DNA of 44,057 bases, taken from the NCBI GenBank assembly GCA_944325765.1, contig CALVBH010000105.1:1-44057 (forward strand). The letters are read 5' to 3'. Shown one piece after another: positions 25,525 through 34,197 of the stretch; position 1 is the stretch's first letter, and every line of letters starts with the position of its first letter. Below the pieces are notes generated by a model. The model was not told the origin of the DNA. It saw only the letters and a list, made by a program, of their open reading frames with translations, and made no database searches. Source of the DNA: an uncultured Bacteroidales bacterium. Lineage in GTDB: Bacteria; Bacteroidota; Bacteroidia; Bacteroidales; UBA932. Both the position numbers and the translations under genes were made by a program.

Positions 25525-27111
25525 TTATTTCCTGAACTGCATGGCAGTAGCTTCTGCTTCCTTCATTATGGCCGCTTCGATGTTTTTGTCTATCTGCCCT
25601 GCTGCCAAAGGCGTGAGGACATCCGCTTCATGCGAGGCGTGCATCCTGTCGAGGAAAGACGTCTGGAAATCACGCACCTTTTCGAGAGGAACGTCGCGCA
25701 TAAGCCCTCTGGTCCCGCAGTAAAGTATGGCTATCTGGTCGCCTACGGGCATAGGGGAGTACTGCGGCTGAACGAGGAGCGCGTTGTTCTTCCTTCCCTT
25801 GTCTATGGCCATGGCCGTCACGGGGTCCATATCGCTGCTGAATTTCGAGAAAGATTCCAGTTCGCGGTACTGCGCCTGGTCGATTTTCAGTGTCCCCGCC
25901 ACTTTTTTCATACTTTTGACCTGAGCGCTTCCGCCCACTCGTGAAACCGAAATCCCGACGTTTATGGCCGGTCTGAAACCCTGGTTGAACAGGTCGGTTT
26001 CGAGGAAAATCTGGCCGTCGGTTATGGAAATGACATTCGTCGGGATATAGGCCGAAACGTCTCCGTCCTGAGTCTCGATAATCGGCAGGGCAGTCAGTGA
26101 ACCTCCGCATTTTACCTTGCCTTTCAGACTGTCCGGAAGGTCGTTCATCCGCTCTGCCACTTCCTGCTGGTCTATTATTTTCGCTGCACGCTCCAACAGC
26201 CTTGAATGCAGGTAGAAAATATCTCCGGGATAGGCTTCGCGGCCTGACGGCCGGCGCAATATCAGCGACACTTCCCTGTACGCGACAGCCTGTTTGGACA
26301 GGTCGTCGTACACTACGAGGGCGTGTCGTCCCGTATCCCTGAAATATTCTCCGACAGCTGCTCCGGCAAAGGCCGCGAAATACTGGAGTGCCGCAGGGTC
26401 CGCCGCGGTGGATGCCACGACTATGGTATAGTCCATCGCTCCTTTTTCCCTGAGTACGTTCACGATGTTGGCTATCGTGGAGCCTTTCTGCCCGATGGCC
26501 ACGTAAATGCAGTAAACCGGCTTTCCTGCGAGATAGTTTTCGCGCTGGTTTATGATGGTATCTATGGCTATGGCAGTCTTGCCTGTCTGGCGGTCTCCGA
26601 TAATGAGTTCCCTCTGTCCGCGTCCGATAGGAATCATGGCATCTATCGCTTTCAGCCCTGTCTGCAGCGGTTCGGTTACCGGCTGACGGAAAATTACTCC
26701 AGGAGCCTTCCTCTCAAGCGGCATTTCCGTAAGTTCCCCGCTGATTTTCCCTCTTCCGTCGAGCGGCTCTCCAAGCGGATCCACCACGCGCCCGAGCATG
26801 CCGTCGCCCACGTTGATGGAAGCGATGTGCCCTGTCTTGCGAACGGTCATACCCTCCTTTATCTGGTCGGTAGGACCGAGCAGCACCGCTCCGACATTGT
26901 CTTCCTCGAGATTCATCACCACGGCCTTGATTCCGTTTTCGAATTCGAGAAGTTCGTTGGCTTCAGCCTCTCTCAGTCCGTAGATTCTCACGACGCCGTC
27001 GCTTACCTGGAGGACTTCTCCTGTTTCCTCGAATCTGAGATCGGTATCTATTTCCTTCAGCTGCCGCAGCAGCACATCCGAAATTTCGCTTGGATTTATA
27101 TTCTGGGACAT
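25525..27111 (-). CDS. atpA: F1Fo ATP synthase subunit alpha
   Basis: The 528-residue non-catalytic nucleotide-binding subunit. Its P-loop GDRQTGKT is at residues 172-179. Also typical are [47 protein letters not shown] and the C-terminal [23 protein letters not shown], in which the arginine of SRVGG is the arginine finger. The length is slightly above the 500-515 common in other phyla and normal for this one. It is 21 bp after atpH. Confidence 0.98.
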   Translation of the reverse strand: MSQNINPSEISDVLLRQLKEIDTDLRFEETGEVLQVSDGVVRIYGLREAEANELLEFENGIKAVVMNLEEDNVGAVLLGPTDQIKEGMTVRKTGHIASINVGDGMLGRVVDPLGEPLDGRGKISGELTEMPLERKAPGVIFRQPVTEPLQTGLKAIDAMIPIGRGQRELIIGDRQTGKTAIAIDTIINQRENYLAGKPVYCIYVAIGQKGSTIANIVNVLREKGAMDYTIVVASTAADPAALQYFAAFAGAAVGEYFRDTGRHALVVYDDLSKQAVAYREVSLILRRPSGREAYPGDIFYLHSRLLERAAKIIDQQEVAERMNDLPDSLKGKVKCGGSLTALPIIETQDGDVSAYIPTNVISITDGQIFLETDLFNQGFRPAINVGISVSRVGGSAQVKSMKKVAGTLKIDQAQYRELESFSKFSSDMDPVTAMAIDKGRKNNALLVQPQYSPMPVGDQIAILYCGTRGLMRDVPLEKVRDFQTSFLDRMHASHEADVLTPLAAGQIDKNIEAAIMKEAEATAMQFRK

Positions 27112-27132
27112 ATCTGTACTATCTTCTGTATC

Positions 27133-27690
27133 TTATACTATCCTTCTGTTCTTTTCTATGAATTGCCGTCTGACGGATTTCAACTGGGACGAAGTGCTCG
27201 CATCGAGTCTGTAGCCGTCTATTTCGAAGATGAATCCTCCGATAATATCGGGATCTATCCTGTGTTCGAAGAGCACCGAGTCGCCTTTCCTCTCTTTCAC
27301 GATTTTCGCAATCCTGTTTTCAAGTTCAGGAGCTTCGGTGGCGGTAATGAGCCGGCTGACCTTGATGTTGTGCGCTTCCCTGTACTGGAAAACGTACGAT
27401 ACGAGCATGAACCGCAGCAGTCTGGTCCTGTGCTTCATCATTACCAGTCTGATGAAACGCCGGAGTTCCTCCGCCATTTCTTCTCCGTCCAAAGCCGAAA
27501 CGAGCAGTGAAAACTTCTGGCCGTCCGGCAGTGACATAGGATTGTTTATCAGGTCGCGGAGCCGTGACGATGCTTTCAGGTTTTTCAGGAGAACCTGCAC
27601 CTGCCTGTACACTTTCTCTTCATTTCCGTTCTCTGCCGCATATTTCAGCAGAGCCAGTGCATAGCGCGATGAAACGATACCTGAATTCAT
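27133..27690 (-). CDS. atpH: F1Fo ATP synthase subunit delta
   Basis: The 185-residue peripheral-stalk subunit (delta/OSCP). SSRYALALLKYAAENGNEEKVY is the helical N-domain start, and the C-terminal KVSRLITATEAPELENRIAKIV then IDPDIIGGFIFEIDGYRLDASTSSQLKSVRR matches the conserved end. It follows atpF by 13 bp. Confidence 0.95.
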   Translation of the reverse strand: MNSGIVSSRYALALLKYAAENGNEEKVYRQVQVLLKNLKASSRLRDLINNPMSLPDGQKFSLLVSALDGEEMAEELRRFIRLVMMKHRTRLLRFMLVSYVFQYREAHNIKVSRLITATEAPELENRIAKIVKERKGDSVLFEHRIDPDIIGGFIFEIDGYRLDASTSSQLKSVRRQFIEKNRRIV

Positions 27691-27703
27691 GACAACACCT
27701 GTT

Positions 27704-28222
27704 TTAGTTCGCCCGGCCGGACGAGATATCCGCTTTCAGAGACTCATCCACCATTTTCCCGACAAGTTCTTTCTGCTCCCTGTCATCGGACAGGGTCTTC
27801 CTTATGACTTTTTCAGCCACGTTGACGGAGAGCAGCGCTATCTGGCTCCTGATCTGGCTGACTGCGCTTTCCTTTTCCGCCTCTATCCGTGTCCTGGCTT
27901 CAGCCAGGATTTTCGCAGCTTCGTCTCTGGCCTGATCCTGAGCCTGTCTTATGATATTGTCCCGCGCTTCCGCGGCTTCTCTGAGAATCCTGTTCTGTTC
28001 TTCGCGTGCCTCGCTGATTATCCTCTCCTGCTCCTTCATCAGACCGGACATCTTTTCGTTGGTCTGTCTGGCAAGCCTGAGCGATTCGTCAATATAGTTC
28101 CTGCGTTTGTCCACCATCGAAGTAATGAGGGGAAAGCCCCACTTCGCCAGTACGGCAAACACGATAATGAAAATGACGAGCATCCAGAAAAGGAGGCCGC
28201 TGTCAGGCATCAACAATGACAT
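27704..28222 (-). CDS. atpF: F1Fo ATP synthase subunit b
   Basis: The 172-residue stator subunit with one N-terminal membrane helix (FWMLVIFIIVFAVLAKWGFP) and a long charged coiled coil (residues about 35-150, rich in EEQNRILREAAEARDNIIRQAQ-like text). One gene copy only, thus a b2 homodimer. A strong AGGAGG ribosome site lies 6 nt before the ATG. Confidence 0.95.
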   Translation of the reverse strand: MSLLMPDSGLLFWMLVIFIIVFAVLAKWGFPLITSMVDKRRNYIDESLRLARQTNEKMSGLMKEQERIISEAREEQNRILREAAEARDNIIRQAQDQARDEAAKILAEARTRIEAEKESAVSQIRSQIALLSVNVAEKVIRKTLSDDREQKELVGKMVDESLKADISSGRAN

Positions 28223-28228
28223 TTCCTA

Positions 28229-28234
28229 CCTCCT
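28229..28234 (-). promoter_or_regulatory. Consensus ribosome binding site of atpF
   Basis: AGGAGG on the minus strand with a 6-nt spacer to the ATG at 28222, lying in the 18-bp atpE-atpF gap. Confidence 0.55.
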
Positions 28235-28240
28235 GTCCGG

Positions 28241-28495
28241 TTATACCACGGCAATGAAACAGATGATGACGGCGAACATAGCCACACCTTCGATCAGGGC
28301 CGCTATAATCAGCATGTTGGTACGGATATTACCGGCAATCTCCGGCTGCCGTGCCATGGATTCCATAGCCGATGCCCCGATTTTTCCGATACCCAGTCCG
28401 GCACCGATGGCTACGAGTCCGGCTCCAATGGTAGCACCTATTTTACCGAGAGCGACACCTGAAGCCGCCTGAAGCAATAAAGTTGAAAGTAACAT
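28241..28495 (-). CDS. atpE: F1Fo ATP synthase subunit c
   Basis: An 84-residue rotor-ring proteolipid with two hydrophobic helices joined by the polar loop ARQPE. The ion-binding carboxylate is E69 (LIEGVAM). Compared with Na+-type rings, the helix-1 Gln is replaced by Ile (AGLGIGK) and the Ser-Thr after Glu by Gly-Val, so the ring should bind H+. The N-terminal segment MLLSTLLLQA extends a few residues before helix 1. There is no SD site; the 36-bp gap before it (28496-28531) is AT-rich. Confidence 0.96.
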   Translation of the reverse strand: MLLSTLLLQAASGVALGKIGATIGAGLVAIGAGLGIGKIGASAMESMARQPEIAGNIRTNMLIIAALIEGVAMFAVIICFIAVV

Positions 28496-28531
28496 AAAGC
28501 TATAATTTTTAATTGTTTGACCATATCTTGA

Positions 28532-29656
28532 CTATTCTTCCGCATTCAGGGTATTCACTTCTTCCCTGTCTTCGCCCCTTTCATGCGCGAGTCCGATGAA
28601 TACGGCCGACAGCATGGTGAAGACATAAGCCTGGATAAAAGCTACGAGCAGTTCGAGGCAGTCCATGAAAATACCGAAAAATACCGACAACACTGTCATC
28701 GTACCGTTCAGCGCCGGGCCCAGTTTGACCGTGATGAATATTATGGACACGAAACTGAGTATCACGGCATGTCCTGCCATAATGTTGGCGAACAGCCTTA
28801 TCATCAGGGCAAAGGGCTTGGTGAATATGCCGAGCACTTCTGTCAGCGGTATCAGCGGAACAGGAACCTTGAGCCACCATGGCACGTCCGGCCAGAAAAT
28901 ATCCTTCCAGTAGTGCCTGTTGGCGAAAAAATTCACTGCCACGAACGTACAGAGGGCCAGGACCAGCGTGACCGCGATATTTCCGGTAGTGTTCGCGCCT
29001 CCTGGAAATACCGGGATGATGCCCATAATGTTGTTTATCAGGATGAAAAAGAACACCGTAAGCAGGTACGGGGCATATTTCCCGCTCTGTTCCTGCGGTA
29101 TGGACGTCCTGATGACATCCTCGTTTATGAATGTGACCACCGGTTCTATTATGGCGGCAAGTCCTGTCGGGGCCTCCCGGAGTACATCGTGTTTCCGGTA
29201 CCACCGCGAACATCCGAGAATCAGGATGACGAGGATGAGCGCGTTTATCATCAGTCCGGCCACGTTTTTCGTGATGGAAATGTCGAAAGGCCTCACTTCA
29301 TTCCCGGCAGAATCCCTTTCGACTATTTTCCCGTCATATTTTCCGCCTTCGGCGCAATACAGACCTTCATACGGGCCTTCTTCGAGTTTAGAGGAGAGGA
29401 AACAATGCCAGCCGGTGCTGCTGTATACTATGACGGGCAGGGGAATGGCGATATCGGTCTTTCCAATCCTGGTTATGTGCCACTGGTACGAGTCGCCGAT
29501 ATGCCCGAAAAGCAGGGTCCTGATATCCGGGCCGCCGGCCGCCTCAGTTCCCTCAGGGGCGGCATCGGAAGCCTCCTCAGCCTCCGCAAACGACGTTGCG
29601 GAGGCCAATGCCGATATGATACCCAGTGCCGCTATGTATCTTGCGATTTTCTTCAT
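28532..29656 (-). CDS. atpB: F1Fo ATP synthase subunit a with periplasmic N-terminal extension
   Basis: A 374-residue stator channel subunit. The essential arginine is R287 in PFALMIRLFANIMAGH, and the final helices FGIFMDCLELLVAFIQAYVFTMLSAVFIG are canonical. In front of the first canonical helix (from about residue 130) lie a signal-like segment (residues 1-24) and about 100 extra residues predicted outside the membrane, with two cysteines (C85, C91). Extended subunit a proteins are known in Bacteroidota. No atpI gene lies between atpC and atpB (12-bp gap). Confidence 0.95.
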   Translation of the reverse strand: MKKIARYIAALGIISALASATSFAEAEEASDAAPEGTEAAGGPDIRTLLFGHIGDSYQWHITRIGKTDIAIPLPVIVYSSTGWHCFLSSKLEEGPYEGLYCAEGGKYDGKIVERDSAGNEVRPFDISITKNVAGLMINALILVILILGCSRWYRKHDVLREAPTGLAAIIEPVVTFINEDVIRTSIPQEQSGKYAPYLLTVFFFILINNIMGIIPVFPGGANTTGNIAVTLVLALCTFVAVNFFANRHYWKDIFWPDVPWWLKVPVPLIPLTEVLGIFTKPFALMIRLFANIMAGHAVILSFVSIIFITVKLGPALNGTMTVLSVFFGIFMDCLELLVAFIQAYVFTMLSAVFIGLAHERGEDREEVNTLNAEE

Positions 29657-29668
29657 CCCTGATGTTTC

Positions 29669-29923
29669 CTATATTTCAACGCATACGGTGACATTGTCAT
29701 CGGCGACTTCGGCAAATCCGGACTTTACGTGTACGGATTTCCTCGTTCCGCCTTCCGTGTATACTATGTCGCCCTCTTCGAGCGATGTTATCAGAGGTGC
29801 ATGTCCCTCAAGAACGGTAAATGAGCCGGCCTTTCCCGGCAGGCTTACCGAACCGACCATACGCCTGCTGATTTGCGATACCGGTGAGGATATGCTCAGA
29901 AATATTCCGCCTCTGTGTTTCAT
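29669..29923 (-). CDS. atpC: F1Fo ATP synthase subunit epsilon, short form
   Basis: An 84-residue protein containing only the N-terminal beta-sandwich (LSISSPVSQISRRMVGSVSLPGKAGSFTVLEGHAPLITSLEEGDI). The C-terminal two-helix hairpin present in most bacteria (about 50 residues) is missing, as the chain stops at VTVCVEI. Thus the classic epsilon inhibition of ATP hydrolysis is unlikely. 12 bp from both neighbours. Confidence 0.92.
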   Translation of the reverse strand: MKHRGGIFLSISSPVSQISRRMVGSVSLPGKAGSFTVLEGHAPLITSLEEGDIVYTEGGTRKSVHVKSGFAEVADDNVTVCVEI

Positions 29924-29935
29924 CTTCTGTCTCCC

Positions 29936-31498
<1,563 letters not shown>

Positions 31499-31538
31499 TC
31501 ATGGCGCCGGCATGTCTTTGAAAGCCGGACCATATTTG

Positions 31539-31564
31539 AAAAAAGTATGCCATACGGGCGTATG
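31539..31564 (-). terminator. Possible porin terminator/attenuator before atpD
   Basis: On the minus strand an inverted repeat CATACGCCCGTATG (31551-31564) is followed by GCATAC and six T (31539-31544). Three alternating units GTATG (31545-31549), CATAC (31551-31555), GTATG (31560-31564) permit two exclusive hairpins. It lies between porin stop 31609 and atpD. Confidence 0.4.
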
Positions 31565-31608
31565 TAAAATTGTCTTCAGGCGGAAAAATTTTATCCAAAG
31601 TGCGATTC

Positions 31609-32865
31609 CTACAGTCCCAGTTCGACCTGGAAACGCAGGCTCCACCTGTCGTTCAGGGGAGAGGCGACAAGCCTGTCCATGTAATTGTACGAAACGTCCA
31701 TCTGTACTTTAAGGCTGTGTCCGATGATGTACCGGGTTACGCCTATGGTGCTCTGGTTCCATGTGCGGTATCCTGCCGCTCCCTGCACGGCCTTGTCCGG
31801 GAGCATGGTGGAATTTCTCAGGGCGATTTCCCATTTGCGGTCGAAAAGGTAGCTCGCCTGTACATTGACTCCGCATCCGGTATAGATGAATACGTCGCTG
31901 TCGGCGAAAACCGGAGACCCTCCGCCCGGAATATGCCGCCCCATATAATCGGCATTGAAAGCGAATCCTCTGTATTTCAGTACGATATCCGCGTAGTAAG
32001 AACCTATGTTCCTGGTAATGCCCTCAGGCAGCATATCTCCTTTGAAGCCCTGGACAAGCAGCGCGTTGTGGTTGAAGGAGTAGCCGCCTGCAATCATCAG
32101 CTTTACGTTTTCTTCAAATTCGGTATCGCCTTCGGTGTATTCTCCCTTTGAATGGAAACGCCCGAACGGGAAAATTTCCACCCTGCCGGTGTAGTCCAGC
32201 CCGTCAGTATCCGAACTGCCCCAGTTCCGTCCTTCTCCCATAGTTACGGAGGCAAGTGCCGCCAGAGCGAAACCGTCGTAGGTCCCGTAGTGGTATTCTC
32301 CGAAGAACCCGAAATCCCTGTCTCCGCCGAACTCGCTGTTCACGATGCTCCTGTCCACGAACTGCAATGCGCTCGAAGAGTTGATTCTCGCACGGTTGGT
32401 CTTCAGTTTGGTCTGACCGAAACCGATATTCCAGTCCGGAGACGGCCTGTAGTATACGATGGCATCGCGTATGATGTTCACCTGTCCGTTTTCCCGGTTC
32501 TTCGCATCGTAGCCGGAGAAGCCGAGCTGAATGGAATAGATGAATTTCGGAGAGAAAATATAGCCGTCGAAACGCAGTCTGAGCCTTTTTATCTGGGCTT
32601 CGGTCTCTTTGAGGTCGAAGCCGTCATTGAAGTGCAGTCCGACCATGTTCTGCATCCTGAACCGGATGGTCATTTCGTAGGAATCGTTCTTCGGTCTGAA
32701 CGTGATGCCTTTCCCGACTTCTATGTTCGGCAGATTCTCGATATGTTCCAAAAGTTCCTCCGGAGTATCTATCGAGTCCGTAAGGAACGTTTCCAGCCCT
32801 TTCTTCTGCGCCGATAGCGAGACTGCGGCCAGGGCAGCTGCCATGAAAGTAACCAGTCGTTTCAT
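31609..32865 (-). CDS. Phosphate-selective-porin-like outer membrane channel (OprO/OprP type)
   Basis: A 418-residue OM beta-barrel protein with a signal peptide (cleavage near SLSAQ). FRMQNMVGLHFND, QIKRLRLRFDGYIFSPKFIYSIQLGFSG, DAIVYYRPSPDWNIGFGQTKLKTNRARINSSSALQFVDRSIV and the alternating aromatic/hydrophobic strands to the end (WSLRFQVELGL) fit the porin O/P family. The N-terminal 50 residues hold an acidic helix (DTPEELLEHIENL), not the usual coiled coil. The transported ion is unknown. It lies in the same direction 147 bp upstream of atpD and has its own full promoter. Confidence 0.88.
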   Translation of the reverse strand: MKRLVTFMAAALAAVSLSAQKKGLETFLTDSIDTPEELLEHIENLPNIEVGKGITFRPKNDSYEMTIRFRMQNMVGLHFNDGFDLKETEAQIKRLRLRFDGYIFSPKFIYSIQLGFSGYDAKNRENGQVNIIRDAIVYYRPSPDWNIGFGQTKLKTNRARINSSSALQFVDRSIVNSEFGGDRDFGFFGEYHYGTYDGFALAALASVTMGEGRNWGSSDTDGLDYTGRVEIFPFGRFHSKGEYTEGDTEFEENVKLMIAGGYSFNHNALLVQGFKGDMLPEGITRNIGSYYADIVLKYRGFAFNADYMGRHIPGGGSPVFADSDVFIYTGCGVNVQASYLFDRKWEIALRNSTMLPDKAVQGAAGYRTWNQSTIGVTRYIIGHSLKVQMDVSYNYMDRLVASPLNDRWSLRFQVELGL

Positions 32866-32917
32866 AAAATTCGGTCTGTTTTCCGAGGCATGTTCCGCAC
32901 AAGGAACGCCAATTCTA

Positions 32918-32949
32918 CAAAAATACGCAGAACCAGTGAGCGGAACAAA
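32918..32949 (-). promoter_or_regulatory. Promoter of the porin gene
   Basis: On the minus strand TTTG (32946-32949), a 20-bp spacer and TATTTTTG (32918-32925) give a complete -33/-7 pair, 52 bp before the ATG at 32865. Its -33 part is 44 bp from the divergent alkD-like promoter. Confidence 0.6.
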
Positions 32950-32992
32950 TTTATTTTACAGCCAAGGCATCCGTCGGGTTTCGAAAATTCCG

Positions 32993-33000
32993 TATTTTTG
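32993..33000 (+). promoter_or_regulatory. -7 box of the AlkD-like gene
   Basis: TATTTTTG matches TAnnTTTG and its last base is the G of an in-frame GTG at 33000. A start at that GTG would put the start codon inside the promoter, so translation is expected to begin at ATG 33042. Confidence 0.5.
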
Positions 33001-33041
33001 TGAAAAAAGTGTACTTTAGCGCGACAACCGATCGGAGACTT

Positions 33042-33848
33042 ATGACTTTGACAAGAGAATTGCTGGAACCTCTGGTCCCGGAAAGGTTCAGGCAGGAAGA
33101 AAGATACCGGCAGGGACATATAAGGATTGTGAACGCATTGCCCGGCAGGACCGTAATCGGGGTGCATATTCCGGATATGCTGAAACTGGCGAAGACATTG
33201 GCGGCCCGGGAGGACGCCGCCGTAATCATAGAGGAATTCGAGAAGGCGGCTGCCTGCGGGCGGGAGGCTTTAGTCCACGAGGAAATGATGCTGTGGGGGA
33301 TGATGATAAACTGCATGAAAGGCTGCAGTATGGAAGACAGGACAGGAATGCTGCGGAAATATGTGCCTCATATCGACAACTGGGCAGTCTGCGACCATTT
33401 CTGCGGAGGAATGAAGTGGTTCCGGAAAGCGGATGGCGGCTGGGATGTTCTCCGCGGCTATTTCGCTTCGGAGCGTGAATTCGAAGTGCGTTTCGCCACC
33501 GTTTCCGCCATGTCGCATTTTATGGATGAAAAGTATCTTCCGAGGATTTTCTATCAGTTAGATTCTTTGGATTTCAGCAGGATACGGTCTGACTATCTCG
33601 GCCCGTCGCAGGTAAGGGATGCAGGAGGGGCCGAGGCCGTACTATCTTCAGGGAGGGGCGTCGTCATAGGTGAAAGTCCCTATTACGCCCGGATGGGCGT
33701 GGCCTGGTGTCTGGCTGCCGCGCTGGCCAGGTTCCCGGATGATACGCGAGCATATCTGCGGCACTCCGATCTTCCGGAAGATGTCCTGAAACTATATGTC
33801 CGCAAGGCTCGCGAATCTTTCAGAACTCGTGGCGTATCACCGTTTTAA
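33042..33848 (+). CDS. DNA alkylation repair (AlkD-like) protein
   Basis: A 268-residue all-helical HEAT-repeat-like protein of the DNA alkylation repair family. MLKLAKTLA, EMMLWGMMINCMKG, YVPHIDNWAVCDHFCGGMKWF, EVRFATVSAMSHFMDE and the helix pair YYARMGVAWCLAAALARFPDDT match AlkD-like glycosylases of Firmicutes and Bacteroidota. IDNWAVCD includes the Trp-Asp pattern seen around the AlkD active site. It may act on 3- or 7-alkyl purines or be a related DNA-binding protein without activity. It is a single-gene unit. Confidence 0.85.
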   Translation: MTLTRELLEPLVPERFRQEERYRQGHIRIVNALPGRTVIGVHIPDMLKLAKTLAAREDAAVIIEEFEKAAACGREALVHEEMMLWGMMINCMKGCSMEDRTGMLRKYVPHIDNWAVCDHFCGGMKWFRKADGGWDVLRGYFASEREFEVRFATVSAMSHFMDEKYLPRIFYQLDSLDFSRIRSDYLGPSQVRDAGGAEAVLSSGRGVVIGESPYYARMGVAWCLAAALARFPDDTRAYLRHSDLPEDVLKLYVRKARESFRTRGVSPF

Positions 33849-33923
33849 GCTCTTTAAAAACAGAAAAACCTTTAGAATTTGCACAAATCTCTTTAAAGTT
33901 TGTAGAGTGCTGGAGCGGCAGTC

Positions 33924-33953
33924 TTGCAAGTTCGTCTCTTTTTTCATAATTTG
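33924..33953 (+). promoter_or_regulatory. Possible promoter of the peptide/lipoprotein pair
   Basis: TTG at 33924-33926 and, 20 bp later, TAATTTG (33947-33953), one base short of TAnnTTTG. Given this position, the leader would be about 75 nt. Weak match. Confidence 0.25.
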
Positions 33954-34032
33954 CAGAAGATGTCAGCAATGAAGCTCACGGAGTTGGGCGTTGCGGCAAG
34001 CTGCGTCAGACACAAACCAAACTAATAACAAT

Positions 34033-34185
34033 ATGTCAAGAACTGAAATTTATTGCGGGGGGGGGTATGTAAGCCCGACCCTTGATGTCTTCTCCATAGA
34101 CGTGGAGAGCGGGTTCGCACAGACAGGATGGACCGACGGACGCCTCTTGGAGGATCCGGCCAATGACAATTATTACGAACTTTAA
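34033..34185 (+). CDS. 50-residue peptide gene with G9 tract
   Basis: A small protein, MSRTEIYCGGGYVSPTLDVF at its start, then SIDVESGFAQTGW and an acidic, Asn/Tyr-rich end NDNYYEL. It resembles the many short Bacteroidales proteins of pattern Y-x-x-P-x-x-x-V followed by E-x-G-F/L-x-x-S that precede surface lipoprotein or adhesin genes; their role is unknown. Codons 9-11 are nine consecutive G (34057-34065). One G more or less ends the frame within a few codons. It lies 12 bp before the lipoprotein gene in the same frame, separated only by its TAA. ATG 34033 is the first good start. Confidence 0.65.
   Translation: MSRTEIYCGGGYVSPTLDVFSIDVESGFAQTGWTDGRLLEDPANDNYYEL
34057..34065 (+). repeat. 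G9 homopolymer, candidate phase-variation tract
   Basis: Nine G in a row after TGC in the small peptide gene. In G8 the frame ends at TAA 34070-34072; in G10 it ends at TGA 34083-34085. Confidence 0.85.
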
Positions 34186-34197
34186 ACTCTCTGCGCT

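Noticed and set aside
33000..33041. GTG start at 33000 for the AlkD-like protein
   Set aside because: The GTG coincides with the last base of the TATTTTTG promoter box, so it would not be within the transcript.
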